Part shown: positions 5,530-11,882 of the stretch, one piece after another
Layout: each line of letters begins with the position of its first letter
Position numbering within the stretch: position 1 is the stretch's first letter
Assembly (NCBI GenBank): GCA_031265535.1
Contig: JAISCO010000335.1
Coordinates: 1 to 11,882, forward strand
DNA from: Spirochaetaceae bacterium
Lineage (GTDB): Bacteria > Spirochaetota > Spirochaetia > Treponematales > Breznakiellaceae
DNA: 11,882 nt
Direction: 5' to 3'
The notes under the pieces: model-generated
The model's input: the letters and a program-made list of their open reading frames with translations, nothing else
Databases searched by the model: none
What the model was told of the DNA's origin: nothing
Position numbers and translations under genes: made by a program

Positions 5530-6696
5530 ATGAAGAAGAGAATGTGCTTGGTATTGTTATTACTTTTGGGGATCCTGCTTATTGCCTGTTCCGGTAAAAA
5601 GAATTCACCGGTTGTAAGTGAAGACGATAAAGCCTTCAAACTTGTTGATGTGCTTGATCGAGAGGTAACGATTCAAGGTCCGGTGGAACGGGTATATTAC
5701 GGGTTCTATTATGAGAATCTGCTGGCCATTGCCGGCCCTACGGCTTTTGCCAAGGTTGCGGCCACATCTTTATATGACACAGAAGGCTATTTTTTGACCC
5801 TGTCGCAGATCTACCGTGAACGTGTGGAAGGATATGCTGATATGATAGATGTTGGCTCGACACTGAATGATGATTTTAATATCGAAAAATTGCTGGACAT
5901 GGATTTGGATGCCGTGATCCTTGGCGCATACCAGTATACCGATCTGGCAAACCGGATTTCGGTACTTGAGAACGCGGGGATTCCGGTAGTTGTCATCGAC
6001 TATACACTAGGGACTATGGATATGCAGCGCAGATCGACCGAAGTCCTTGGTAAACTCTTTGGTGTGGAAGATCGGGCACAGCGAATAATCGACCAATACA
6101 TCGCCGCTTATTCGGATATAGAAAAACGTATAGCCGGCGTAAGCGCCAAAAAGAAGATATTCAGCGAATTCCATTCTACCATCAACAGCTATAACGAGAT
6201 TGGAACTTCTGTTAGCTCAGGTCATTTTTTATCAGCTTATATGGAAAAGGCGGGAGGAGAAAATATAATGATCAAATTTATGGAACAAAGCGAGCAGCTC
6301 CGCATTGATCCGGAGTATCTTCTTGAGGCTGACCCGGATATCGTAGTCTTTATCGGCGGTGAATCAGAAAACAAGAATAAAGACGGTGTAGTAACCGGAC
6401 ACCGGGTAAGCAGGGAACGAATGCTTGCCTCGGCGAAAAACATAATCCCATCCCGTCCGGGATGGGATACCCTTAAAGCGGTACAGGACAATCAGATATT
6501 CGTTGTAGAGAATGGGATATGCCGGACTATGGCGGATTATACTATTGTTCAGTTTTTGGGAAAAGCCATGTACCCTGAATTGTTTAAGGATGTTGACCCA
6601 ATGGAAAACCTCAAGGCGTATTATGCGGAGTACCTTCCTTCCCTGCGTCTGGATGGCATCTTCTTCTATGGTTTACGTTCAACCGATATAAACTAG
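5530..6696 (+). CDS. btuF: Cobalamin-binding lipoprotein of ABC transporter, BtuF-like
   Basis: This is the extracytoplasmic substrate-binding component, 388 residues. The signal peptide MKKRMCLVLLLLLGILL ends in lipobox LIAC with C20 as the lipidated residue. The mature part has the class III (TroA/BtuF/FhuD, Peripla_BP_2) texture: DVLDREVTIQGPVERVYY as the first lobe, LDMDLDAVILGAYQY, GIPVVVIDY, then a helical linker and a second lobe with LLEADPDIVVFIGG. It is longer than E. coli BtuF and similar to FecB/BtuF-type lipoproteins of Firmicutes and spirochaetes. This fold also binds haem or Fe-siderophores, so the corrinoid assignment rests on the upstream riboswitch. AAGGAG (5517-5522) lies 7 nt before the ATG, and btuC follows after 37 nt. 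Confidence 0.85.
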   Translation: MKKRMCLVLLLLLGILLIACSGKKNSPVVSEDDKAFKLVDVLDREVTIQGPVERVYYGFYYENLLAIAGPTAFAKVAATSLYDTEGYFLTLSQIYRERVEGYADMIDVGSTLNDDFNIEKLLDMDLDAVILGAYQYTDLANRISVLENAGIPVVVIDYTLGTMDMQRRSTEVLGKLFGVEDRAQRIIDQYIAAYSDIEKRIAGVSAKKKIFSEFHSTINSYNEIGTSVSSGHFLSAYMEKAGGENIMIKFMEQSEQLRIDPEYLLEADPDIVVFIGGESENKNKDGVVTGHRVSRERMLASAKNIIPSRPGWDTLKAVQDNQIFVVENGICRTMADYTIVQFLGKAMYPELFKDVDPMENLKAYYAEYLPSLRLDGIFFYGLRSTDIN

Positions 6697-6733
6697 CGTC
6701 CCTAAGCCGCGGAACACACATGAACAAGGCTAT

Positions 6734-7765
6734 ATGAACGGTATCGCGAATTATCAACGTCTAAGCAGGAAGAGGATTGTCTTTTTAGCGGGTATCGGAG
6801 TATTTCTGCTTTTGGTAGGGATCGCGGATATGCTTACCGGTTCCTCATCTTTAACCTTGATAGATACGTTTCGGGTTTTATTTGAGGGACCATCGGTCAA
6901 AGGAAAATATAACGCAATAATCTGGGGCATACGCCTGCCGATGACTCTTACTTGTTTTTGTGTGGGAGCATCCCTTGGACTGGCTGGGGAACAGATGCAA
7001 ACCATCCTGAATAACCCCCTTGCCAGCCCCTATACCTTGGGAGTATCCTCCGCCGCCGGATTCGGCGCCGCGCTATCAGTTATTTACGGCTTTCCCTTTC
7101 TGCCCTTTGTGTGGGTCAACGTGCCTCTATCCGCCCTGATATTTGCTCTTATAGCCAGTGTTATTATCGCCTATTCCTCCAGCCGTCTTGGTGGCGGTGA
7201 TACAAAGACCATGATCCTGTTCGGTATCGTCATAACCTTTTTCTTTTCCGCCCTGCAATCATTGATGCAGTATATGGCGACCCAATCCCAGGCTGCGGAG
7301 ATACTTCATTGGCTTTTTGGTTCCCTCTCTAAAGCAACATGGGCCGGCGTGGCGGTCTGCAGCGCTGTCTTTGTCGTAATCTTTGTGGTGTCCATAAAAT
7401 TTAGCTGGACTTTGACAGCCCTTTCCGCGGGAGAAGACCGCGCTAAAAGCCTGGGCATAAACACGGCCTTACTTAGGGTACAGATTTTTATCATGTCTGC
7501 CATCCTGACCGCTACCGCGGTTTCTTATGTCGGTTCCATAGGGTTTGTGGGCTTAGTGGCGCCCCATTTTGCCCGGATATATGTAGGTGAGGATCAGCGG
7601 TATCTGGCGCCAGCGTCCGCCATATTCGGAATCGCTATGCTGCTGGTATCTTCTATCATTTCTAAAAGGGTCAAGAACGGGGTGATTATTCCTGTGGGGA
7701 TTATTACAAACCTTGTGGGAGTCTGTTTCCTCGCTTATCAGGTGATGAGAAGGAAGACCGCATGA
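6734..7765 (+). CDS. btuC: ABC transporter permease, BtuC/FecCD family
   Basis: This is an inner-membrane permease of 343 residues, consistent with the ten-helix FecCD/BtuC family that works as a dimer. The first membrane helix is about residues 14-34. Family signatures are present: IIWGIRLPMTLTCF, then GLAGEQMQTILNNPLASP (82-99) followed by YTLGVSSAAGFGAAL, and GSIGFVGLVAPHFAR (267-281), the region contacting the ATPase. The ATG at 6734 follows AAGG at a normal distance. An earlier ATG at 6720 reaches TGA after five codons. The gene overlaps btuD by 4 nt (ATGA), so the two are likely translated together. Substrate is inferred from the riboswitch and operon; the permease sequence alone cannot separate B12, haem, siderophore or molybdate importers. 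Confidence 0.88.
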   Translation: MNGIANYQRLSRKRIVFLAGIGVFLLLVGIADMLTGSSSLTLIDTFRVLFEGPSVKGKYNAIIWGIRLPMTLTCFCVGASLGLAGEQMQTILNNPLASPYTLGVSSAAGFGAALSVIYGFPFLPFVWVNVPLSALIFALIASVIIAYSSSRLGGGDTKTMILFGIVITFFFSALQSLMQYMATQSQAAEILHWLFGSLSKATWAGVAVCSAVFVVIFVVSIKFSWTLTALSAGEDRAKSLGINTALLRVQIFIMSAILTATAVSYVGSIGFVGLVAPHFARIYVGEDQRYLAPASAIFGIAMLLVSSIISKRVKNGVIIPVGIITNLVGVCFLAYQVMRRKTA

Positions 7766-8541
7766 TAAGCCTAACTACAAAGGATATCAGAATAGGCTTT
7801 TCAAATAAACTTGTACTCCGGGGAATCAATGCTTTTTTTCAACAGGGAACGCTGAATTCAATCATTGGGGTAAACGGCGCCGGAAAGACACTCTATGTCA
7901 AATCCATCGCAAATCTAGTCCCCCATTCCGGTACGGTTACCCTCCGCCGGGATAATACCCTTTTGGGGTATGACACCATAGCCTATGTCCCACAAATGAC
8001 GGCCGTCGGTTCGGAACTAACGGTATTTGAAATGATATTGCTTGGCAAGATTAGGCAGTTAACATGGCGGGTAAAACAAGAGGTATTGGAAGAAGTGGAG
8101 CGGGTTATTACCCTTTTGCATTTAAGCGGTCTCCATGGACAACGCTTTTCAACCCTGTCCGGGGGTCAAAAACAGTTAGTGATGATGGCTCAATCAATCG
8201 TGTCGAAACCCAAGGTCTTGCTTTTGGATGAACCAACCTCCGCCCTGGATCTGAAACATCAAATTGAGGTACTGGATATAGCAAAAAAATATTCTATCGA
8301 AACGGAGGCAATTACCCTGGTGATTATGCATGATCTTTCCCTGGTGTCAAGATATTCCGACACGGTTGTGGTTCTTGATCATGGTACTATATTGAAGCAT
8401 GGTACGCCCAATGAAGTGATGGAAAAAAAACTGTTGGAATATGTTTATGGCATAGAAGTAGAGGTTGCCACTACACCACAGGGATATAAAACGGTTACAC
8501 CCATTCGTATTCTCTCAAAACAGCCGTCTCCAGAAGTTTGA
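7762..8541 (+). CDS. btuD: ABC transporter ATPase, BtuD/FecE family
   Basis: This is the cytoplasmic ATPase driving import, 259 residues. Walker A is GVNGAGKT (36-43), Q-loop glutamine Q78 in YVPQ, signature LSGGQ (132-136), Walker B VLLLDEP (152-158) with catalytic E157, D-loop SALD and switch histidine H190 in IMHDLS. All motifs are intact. The loop after Walker B and the C-terminal VMEKKLLEYVYGIEVEV (the family's T...L...YGI.V region) are typical of FecE/FhuC/BtuD proteins. The start overlaps btuC by 4 nt. It is the last gene of the transporter unit. Confidence 0.9.
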   Translation: MISLTTKDIRIGFSNKLVLRGINAFFQQGTLNSIIGVNGAGKTLYVKSIANLVPHSGTVTLRRDNTLLGYDTIAYVPQMTAVGSELTVFEMILLGKIRQLTWRVKQEVLEEVERVITLLHLSGLHGQRFSTLSGGQKQLVMMAQSIVSKPKVLLLDEPTSALDLKHQIEVLDIAKKYSIETEAITLVIMHDLSLVSRYSDTVVVLDHGTILKHGTPNEVMEKKLLEYVYGIEVEVATTPQGYKTVTPIRILSKQPSPEV

Positions 8542-8589
8542 AGTTACGTGCCAGTTTGCCTAAAATTTGCTGGAAAATTTGCAAGCCCT

Positions 8590-8610
8590 GGAAACCTGTG
8601 GTTTCCTTTA
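8590..8610 (+). terminator. Weak hairpin after btuD, possible terminator
   Basis: GGAAACC-TGT-GGTTTCC (8590-8606) is a perfect 7-bp stem with a 3-nt loop, followed only by TTTA. It lies about 50 nt after the btuD stop. The short T-run makes it a weak intrinsic terminator at best. Confidence 0.35.
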
Positions 8611-8632
8611 GAGGCATGTTATTATATACATT

Positions 8633-9082
8633 ATGAAGATATATTTGGATCATTGCGCTTATAATAAGCCGTTTGACGACCAAAGTAATATAAAAAATCA
8701 ACTTGAAACAACGGCAAAATTATATATTCAGGATCAAATCCGATAGGGTAAATATGATTTAGTATGGTCTTATATGTCCGATCTTGAAAATGGCAATAAT
8801 CCAAATGTAGAAAATAAAAATTCTATTCAATTATGGGAAAATATTGCAAAATATAAGTGCAAATCATCAGAAACTATATTAACACGGGACAGACAAATTG
8901 AACAAAATAAAATACGGCCCAATGACGCTTTACATATTGCATGCGCAATAGAAAGTCAGTGTGAATATTTTATAACGACTGATGAAGGTTTAACGAACAA
9001 GAAACTGGCAAAACGTCGCAAAGAGCCGGAATATTATGCGACCATGATTTTTTTAAATATCTTGAAAAAATACAAACAATAG
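8633..9082 (+). pseudogene. PIN-domain protein (toxin-like RNase), interrupted by one in-frame TAG
   Basis: PIN domains are Mg2+-dependent RNases, often toxins of VapBC-like modules. Reading from ATG 8633 gives MKIYLDHCAYNKPFDDQ, the typical PIN N-terminus with acidic D6. Codon 38 is TAG (8744-8746), and the same frame continues as GKYDLVWSYMSDLENG (E52), RPNDALHIACA (D98) and YFITTDEGLTNK (D117) to TAG at 9080. All four expected acidic residues and the family length (149 residues) are kept, with no frameshift. The stop is one base from CAG or AAG, so it looks like a recent nonsense mutation. The downstream ATG at 8774 would start after the first catalytic residue. The region is AT-rich compared with its neighbours. 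No antitoxin was recognised upstream; a hexapeptide frame (8616-8636) overlaps the start as ATGA. Readthrough or sequencing error are alternatives. Confidence 0.8.
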
Positions 9083-9090
9083 GATATATT
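9062..9090 (+). promoter_or_regulatory. Candidate promoter of the lipoprotein gene
   Basis: TTGAAA (9062-9067), a 17-nt spacer and TATATT (9085-9090) match sigma70 consensus well. Transcription would start near 9097. It overlaps the end of the PIN gene, so the lipoprotein gene is probably transcribed independently. AAGGG (9098-9102) serves as ribosome binding site. Confidence 0.5.
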
Positions 9091-9108
9091 TAAAACAAAG
9101 GGTGTTTA

Positions 9109-9600
9109 ATGAAAAAGACAAAATTTCTTTATATTTTTCCGATAGTTTCTGTTGTTTTACTGTTTACAAGATGCCCTATTGAAGGGGATCAGGCGATACT
9201 TACGATAAAGAATCAATCTTCTTTAGAAATAACCAATATAACAATTTGGCGTGGGACAGAGGCATTAGAAGAAGCAAAACTAAAAATGGCGGAAGCAGAG
9301 CTTAACGCTATTGCCTATCCTTCTCTTGAAAACCTGTATGAATTGCTTGTTGCAACTAACAGATATAACGAGGAAGTTGAAAAAACTTGTTCGCGGGTTC
9401 CCGAAATTACGGATGATACAGGACTGCCGATTAATGCGATAAAATCGTGGGAACTAAAATCGGGGTCTATTATTGTGCAAGCGGCTTGCGGCGGCAAACT
9501 TTCGTCCCTATATATTGTTAATTTTGGCGGCGATCATGCCGTAAGATTTATCGGCCAAAAAATTTCTAATCCTGATGGGAATAAAGATGATTGGCAATGA
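9109..9600 (+). CDS. Putative lipoprotein of unknown function
   Basis: This is a 163-residue exported protein. The N-terminus MKKTKFLYIFPIVSVVLLF is a signal peptide, and TRC at 20-22 could be a relaxed spirochaetal lipobox with C22 lipidated; the Arg at -1 is unusual. Residues 29-45 (AILTIKNQSSLEITNIT) look like the start of a beta-sandwich in which a small exposed domain displays conserved N and I residues. Residues 50-87 are strongly helical (EALEEAKLKMAEAELNAIA). The end (about 120-160) returns to beta-like sequence with LKSGSIIVQAACGG and FIGQKIS. Cysteines at 94 and 126 might form a disulphide. I do not recognise a family. AAGGG precedes the ATG by 6 nt. Like the PIN gene, it is AT-rich. 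Confidence 0.75.
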   Translation: MKKTKFLYIFPIVSVVLLFTRCPIEGDQAILTIKNQSSLEITNITIWRGTEALEEAKLKMAEAELNAIAYPSLENLYELLVATNRYNEEVEKTCSRVPEITDDTGLPINAIKSWELKSGSIIVQAACGGKLSSLYIVNFGGDHAVRFIGQKISNPDGNKDDWQ

Positions 9601-9825
9601 AAATATAAGAAACGCAAAGGCGCCGGGCGCCAAATTCAGGGAACAGGGAGCAATTAACAAATCTAAGAGGGGGGACAGGTCCAAACTTCGTTCCCCCTAC
9701 ACAGCCTGCGGGAGAAGTTCGGGGCATAGCGCCGGGGAAGCCGTGCACTCTTTACTGGCATGAACGCCCAAGATCATTGAGCGGTATTTTTCCGCTATTT
9801 GACCGATAAGGCGAAACGGGGGAAG
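9601..9825. other. Intergenic DNA, no gene recognised
   Basis: No convincing gene is present. GGCGCC-G-GGCGCC (9621-9633) is a compact palindrome, and AGGGGG (9668-9673) can pair with CCCCCT (9693-9698) across a 19-nt loop with GGAC-AG-GTCC inside. No T-run follows. Both strands have short open frames of up to about 60 codons without ribosome binding sites. Confidence 0.4.
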
Positions 9826-10058
9826 GATAAACGAGATTATCGAATGTGAGGAGGGAACAGCCATGGCGAGCGTCCCGTCCAAGGTTTGTTCAAGTATGTT
9901 CGCTCTGACAAAAATGCAAACGCCCGTGAAAAGGTTGCCTTACCCGGCACATCCGTAAATCCGCATAACAGCCGCAGATTCGGTTCGCCTTTAAGCTGCT
10001 TGATTAATTGACTGGTCTTTTCTATCCCGAAATACCCTTTTGTCGTTTTCCGATTATT
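9826..10058 (-). pseudogene. Transposase remnant (DUF772/IS1182-IS5-like N-terminal domain), frameshifted
   Basis: On the minus strand, 10058-9903 reads without stops and includes GIEKTSQLIKQLKGEPNLR, LLCGFTDVPGKATFSRAFAFLSE. This resembles the N-terminal domain of IS4/IS5-superfamily transposases, where P-x-LR-x-x-CG-F and VPSEATFSRAFAE are typical. The homology then appears to continue in another frame as ANILEQTLDGTLAMAV (to about 9856) and SHSIISFI (to about 9826), implying a frameshift near 9903. The N-terminus, the DDE catalytic part and terminal inverted repeats are missing, so about 75 of several hundred residues remain. It is inactive debris showing past IS activity. The family is judged by motif alone. 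Confidence 0.6.
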
Positions 10059-10081
10059 TTAATTCTTTGCATTATAATAAA

Positions 10082-10186
10082 TTAGAAAAGTCGTTTTATG
10101 AAAAAACGGATTAATTCGACGATCCAGGCGGGAACGGGGCCAGGTAGATAGTCCGGTACGTCGAAACGGTCAACGATGTATTCCAT
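10082..10186 (-). other. Short protein-like reading frame, 34 codons, unrecognised
   Basis: From ATG 10186 to TAA 10082 the minus strand reads MEYIVDRFDVPDYLPGPVPA followed by a hydrophobic and basic end (WIVELIRFFIKRLF). The composition is protein-like and the end could be an amphipathic or membrane helix. No ribosome binding site is seen, and an in-frame TAG lies seven codons upstream. It may be the C-terminal fragment of a lost gene or a small peptide; it could also be chance. Confidence 0.25.
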
Positions 10187-10223
10187 CTGGGGGTTGCTTT
10201 CCCGCTAGTTACTTCTTGAATAA

Positions 10224-10246
10224 TTGGCACAGCACCTGGGTGCCAA
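10224..10246. promoter_or_regulatory. Inverted repeat upstream of mtlA promoter, possible operator
   Basis: TTGGCAC (10224-10230) and GTGCCAA (10240-10246) are perfect 7-bp arms separated by 9 bp. An inner overlapping pairing, GCACC-TG-GGTGC (10232-10243), is also possible. It lies 17 bp upstream of the predicted -35, a position suited to an activator or other sugar regulator. It could instead be a leftover end of the nearby IS remnant. Confidence 0.4.
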
Positions 10247-10263
10247 TCCGCCGTATGTTTTTA

Positions 10264-10292
10264 TTGCATACTGGAATCAGGGGGTGTTTAAT
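10264..10292 (+). promoter_or_regulatory. Candidate mtlA promoter
   Basis: TTGCAT (10264-10269), a 17-nt spacer and TTTAAT (10287-10292) form a moderate sigma70-type promoter. The transcript would start near 10299, right at the leader hairpin at 10301. Confidence 0.4.
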
Positions 10293-10300
10293 GACTTTAG

Positions 10301-10333
10301 GCTTCTATGGCCAGAAGCGGGACACCCTGTGTC
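10301..10333 (+). promoter_or_regulatory. Two adjacent leader hairpins before mtlA
   Basis: GCTTCT-ATGGCC-AGAAGC (10301-10318) and GACAC-CCT-GTGTC (10321-10333) follow each other in the predicted 5' leader. No T-run follows, so these are not terminators. They may stabilise the transcript's 5' end or bind a regulator. Confidence 0.4.
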
Positions 10334-10361
10334 TTACCATAAAACAAAATGAGGAAAGAAA

Positions 10362-11786
10362 ATGTTGAAACAATCGGTCCAGAAATTCGGACGCACGCTC
10401 AGCGGCATGATCATGCCCAACATAGGCGCGTTTATCGCCTGGGGCCTTATCACAGCGCTTTTTATCCCCACAGGCTGGCTGCCCAATGAAAAACTCGGTT
10501 CCCTGGTCAGCCCGATGATCACCTACCTGTTGCCGCTTTTAATCGGCTACACCGGAGGCAGCCTGGTTGGTAAGGGTGTACGAGGCGGTGTGGTCGGCGC
10601 TATTGCCAGCATAGGCGTCATCGTTGGCGCGGGTATCCCTATGTTTCTGGGCGCCATGATCGCCGGTCCCATCGGCGGCTTTTGCATCAGAAAATTTGAC
10701 GAAGCATTTGAAGAAAAAATTCCTGCGGGCTTTGAAATGCTGGTGAATACCTTTTCTGCGGGTATTATCGGTGGGGCGCTGACTCTTATTTGCAACGTTG
10801 GTATCGGGCCGGTGGTTGAAGTATGTACCAACGCACTGGGTGCGGGGGTCGGCTGGCTGGTCGATCACGGGCTGCTTCCCTTCACCTCGATTATTGTGGA
10901 ACCCGCAAAGGTGCTGTTTTTGAACAACGCCATCAACCACGGCGTGTTTACTCCCCTGGGCGCGCAGCAGGCACAGGACATGGGTCGCTCCATCTACTTT
11001 ATGATCGAATCAAACCCCGGCCCTGGCCTTGGTCTTCTGTTGGCTTACTGTCTCGTGGGAAAAGGCAGCGCTAAATCAAGCGCGCCGGGAGCCGCGATTA
11101 TTCACTTCCTCGGCGGAATCCATGAAATTTACTTCCCCTTTGTGCTGATGAACCCTGTGCTGCTCTTCGCTATGATGGGCGGTGGATTTACCGGCGTACT
11201 GACCCTGACCCTTTTCAAGGGCGGGCTTATCGCCCCTGCCTCCCCCGGTTCAATTTTCGCGGAACTGATGATGACTCCCAAAGGGGTATATCTTCCCAAC
11301 ATCCTTGGTATCCTTGCCGGAGGCGTGGTATCTTTTGCGTTGTCCATGATACTGCTCAAGGCTTTTGGTAAAGAGGATGTTAGCCTCGAAGCGGCCCAGG
11401 CGAAAACCAAAGCCAGCAAAGCCGCATCTAAAGGGGTTGCGGCAGGGGAAATCAAGACCGCGTGGGAACATGCCGGAACCGCAGCGGGCAATACCACGGC
11501 TTCCGTAGCGATAAAAAAAATAGTCTTTGCCTGTGATGCCGGAATGGGATCAAGCGCGATGGGGGCAACCAAACTGCGAAAAAAAATACAGGCCGCGGGT
11601 ATTATGGACATCACCGTTATCCATTCCCCGGTAAGTGAAGTACCGAAAGATGCGGATATGATCATCTGCCACAAGGAATTGGGAGAACGGGCACGAAACG
11701 CCAATCCCCATGCCCGGCTTGTAACCATCACGGATTTCCTCGGAGCACCGGAATACGAGGAAGTAGTCAACAGTCTGAAAAAATAA
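10362..11786 (+). CDS. mtlA: PTS mannitol-specific transporter, EIICB (MtlA)
   Basis: This protein imports mannitol and phosphorylates it to mannitol-1-phosphate, using phosphate relayed from HPr through EIIA to EIIB. It has 474 residues in the IIC-IIB arrangement without a fused IIA, as in many Firmicutes; E. coli MtlA carries IIA as well. The EIIC membrane domain (1 to about 340) starts KFGRTLSGMIMPNIGAFIAW and contains the substrate-binding motif GGIHEIYFP. A hydrophilic, Ala/Lys-rich linker (about 340-383) leads to EIIB (384-474) with IKKIVFACDAGMGSSAMG, where C391 is the phosphorylated cysteine. GAGGAA (10351-10356) precedes the ATG. An HPr gene follows after 10 nt, so the operon probably continues; a separate EIIA would be expected nearby or elsewhere. 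Confidence 0.95.
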   Translation: MLKQSVQKFGRTLSGMIMPNIGAFIAWGLITALFIPTGWLPNEKLGSLVSPMITYLLPLLIGYTGGSLVGKGVRGGVVGAIASIGVIVGAGIPMFLGAMIAGPIGGFCIRKFDEAFEEKIPAGFEMLVNTFSAGIIGGALTLICNVGIGPVVEVCTNALGAGVGWLVDHGLLPFTSIIVEPAKVLFLNNAINHGVFTPLGAQQAQDMGRSIYFMIESNPGPGLGLLLAYCLVGKGSAKSSAPGAAIIHFLGGIHEIYFPFVLMNPVLLFAMMGGGFTGVLTLTLFKGGLIAPASPGSIFAELMMTPKGVYLPNILGILAGGVVSFALSMILLKAFGKEDVSLEAAQAKTKASKAASKGVAAGEIKTAWEHAGTAAGNTTASVAIKKIVFACDAGMGSSAMGATKLRKKIQAAGIMDITVIHSPVSEVPKDADMIICHKELGERARNANPHARLVTITDFLGAPEYEEVVNSLKK

Positions 11787-11796
11787 GGAGACAACT

Positions 11797-11882
11797 ATGC
11801 AGCAGTTTTCGTATACTATTACGGATCCAAACGGCATTCATGCGCGGCCAGCGGGATTATTGGCGCAGAAAATGCAGGAATT
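11797..11882 (+). CDS. ptsH: HPr-like phosphocarrier, 3' end beyond window
   Basis: The visible 28 codons read MQQFSYTITDPNGIHARPAG and onward, the HPr N-terminus with the phosphorylated histidine H15 in GIHARPAG. HPr takes phosphate from enzyme I and passes it to EIIA. AAGGAG (11785-11790) lies 6 nt before the ATG, and the gene starts 10 nt after mtlA. It is therefore co-transcribed with mtlA and perhaps dedicated to it. Whether it also has the regulatory Ser46 cannot be seen. Confidence 0.9.
   Translation, partial: MQQFSYTITDPNGIHARPAGLLAQKMQE

Noticed and set aside
5530..8541. Molybdate/tungstate importer of the MolABC type, suggested by the nearby mobA
   Set aside because: The family could allow it, but the operon's own leader carries a strong cobalamin aptamer, while mobA belongs to the divergent operon.
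9668..9698. G6/C5 hairpin as a terminator after the lipoprotein gene
   Set aside because: No T-run follows on either strand, and the loop is long.
9697..9882. 61-codon minus-strand frame as an independent gene
   Set aside because: Its first part continues the transposase homology in a shifted frame, and the rest has no recognisable content or start signal.
11129..11794. 221-codon minus-strand frame with hydrophobic stretches
   Set aside because: It is antisense to mtlA. The length reflects codon bias of the real gene, and there is no ribosome binding site.

Overview
The window looks like the chromosome of an anaerobic spirochaete, most like a termite-gut or other gut Treponema. The pointers are an [FeFe]-hydrogenase with HycB-type ferredoxins of the kind used in hydrogen-dependent CO2 reductase (HDCR), spirochaete-style lipoproteins with loose lipoboxes, a mixed base composition, and intergenic DNA full of palindromic repeats whose reverse strand reads ASAERMRNPLAG. 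The genus is an inference; no rRNA or other strong marker is present.

Layout. (1) 1-383, minus: 3' part of a predicted beta-barrel membrane protein that seems to lack its own N-terminus, preceded by a repeat-rich gap (384-590). (2) 591-4237, minus: a tightly packed operon read right to left: a 91-residue mini HycB-like ferredoxin, a four-cluster HycB ferredoxin, an [FeFe]-hydrogenase (HydA), MobA (molybdenum/tungsten cofactor guanylylation) and RsmE (16S rRNA m3U methylation). Spacings are 33 nt, then TAATG, a short or long overlap, and a 4-nt overlap. (3) 4238-5040: a gene-free stretch with a 168-bp tandem duplication containing four copies of a 35-bp palindromic unit and two long hairpins, then low-information sequence and a polypyrimidine tract. 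(4) 5041-8541, plus: a promoter, a cobalamin riboswitch, a long structured leader and btuF-btuC-btuD, a corrinoid uptake ABC transporter. (5) 8542-10361: AT-rich accessory DNA with a PIN-domain toxin gene broken by one in-frame TAG, an unknown lipoprotein, a frameshifted transposase remnant and a small protein-like fragment. (6) 10200-11882, plus: a possible operator, promoter and leader, mtlA (mannitol PTS EIICB) and the start of a dedicated HPr.

How the parts fit. HydA, HycB and MobA are what is needed to move electrons between H2 and a molybdenum- or tungsten-pterin formate dehydrogenase, but no fdhF lies in this window. Next door, divergently transcribed, is B12 uptake under direct B12 feedback. 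Corrinoid is needed by the methyl branch of acetogenesis, so hydrogen/formate metabolism and corrinoid supply may serve the same CO2-reducing metabolism; that link is inference from neighbourhood. The mannitol PTS genes form a separate sugar-uptake unit.
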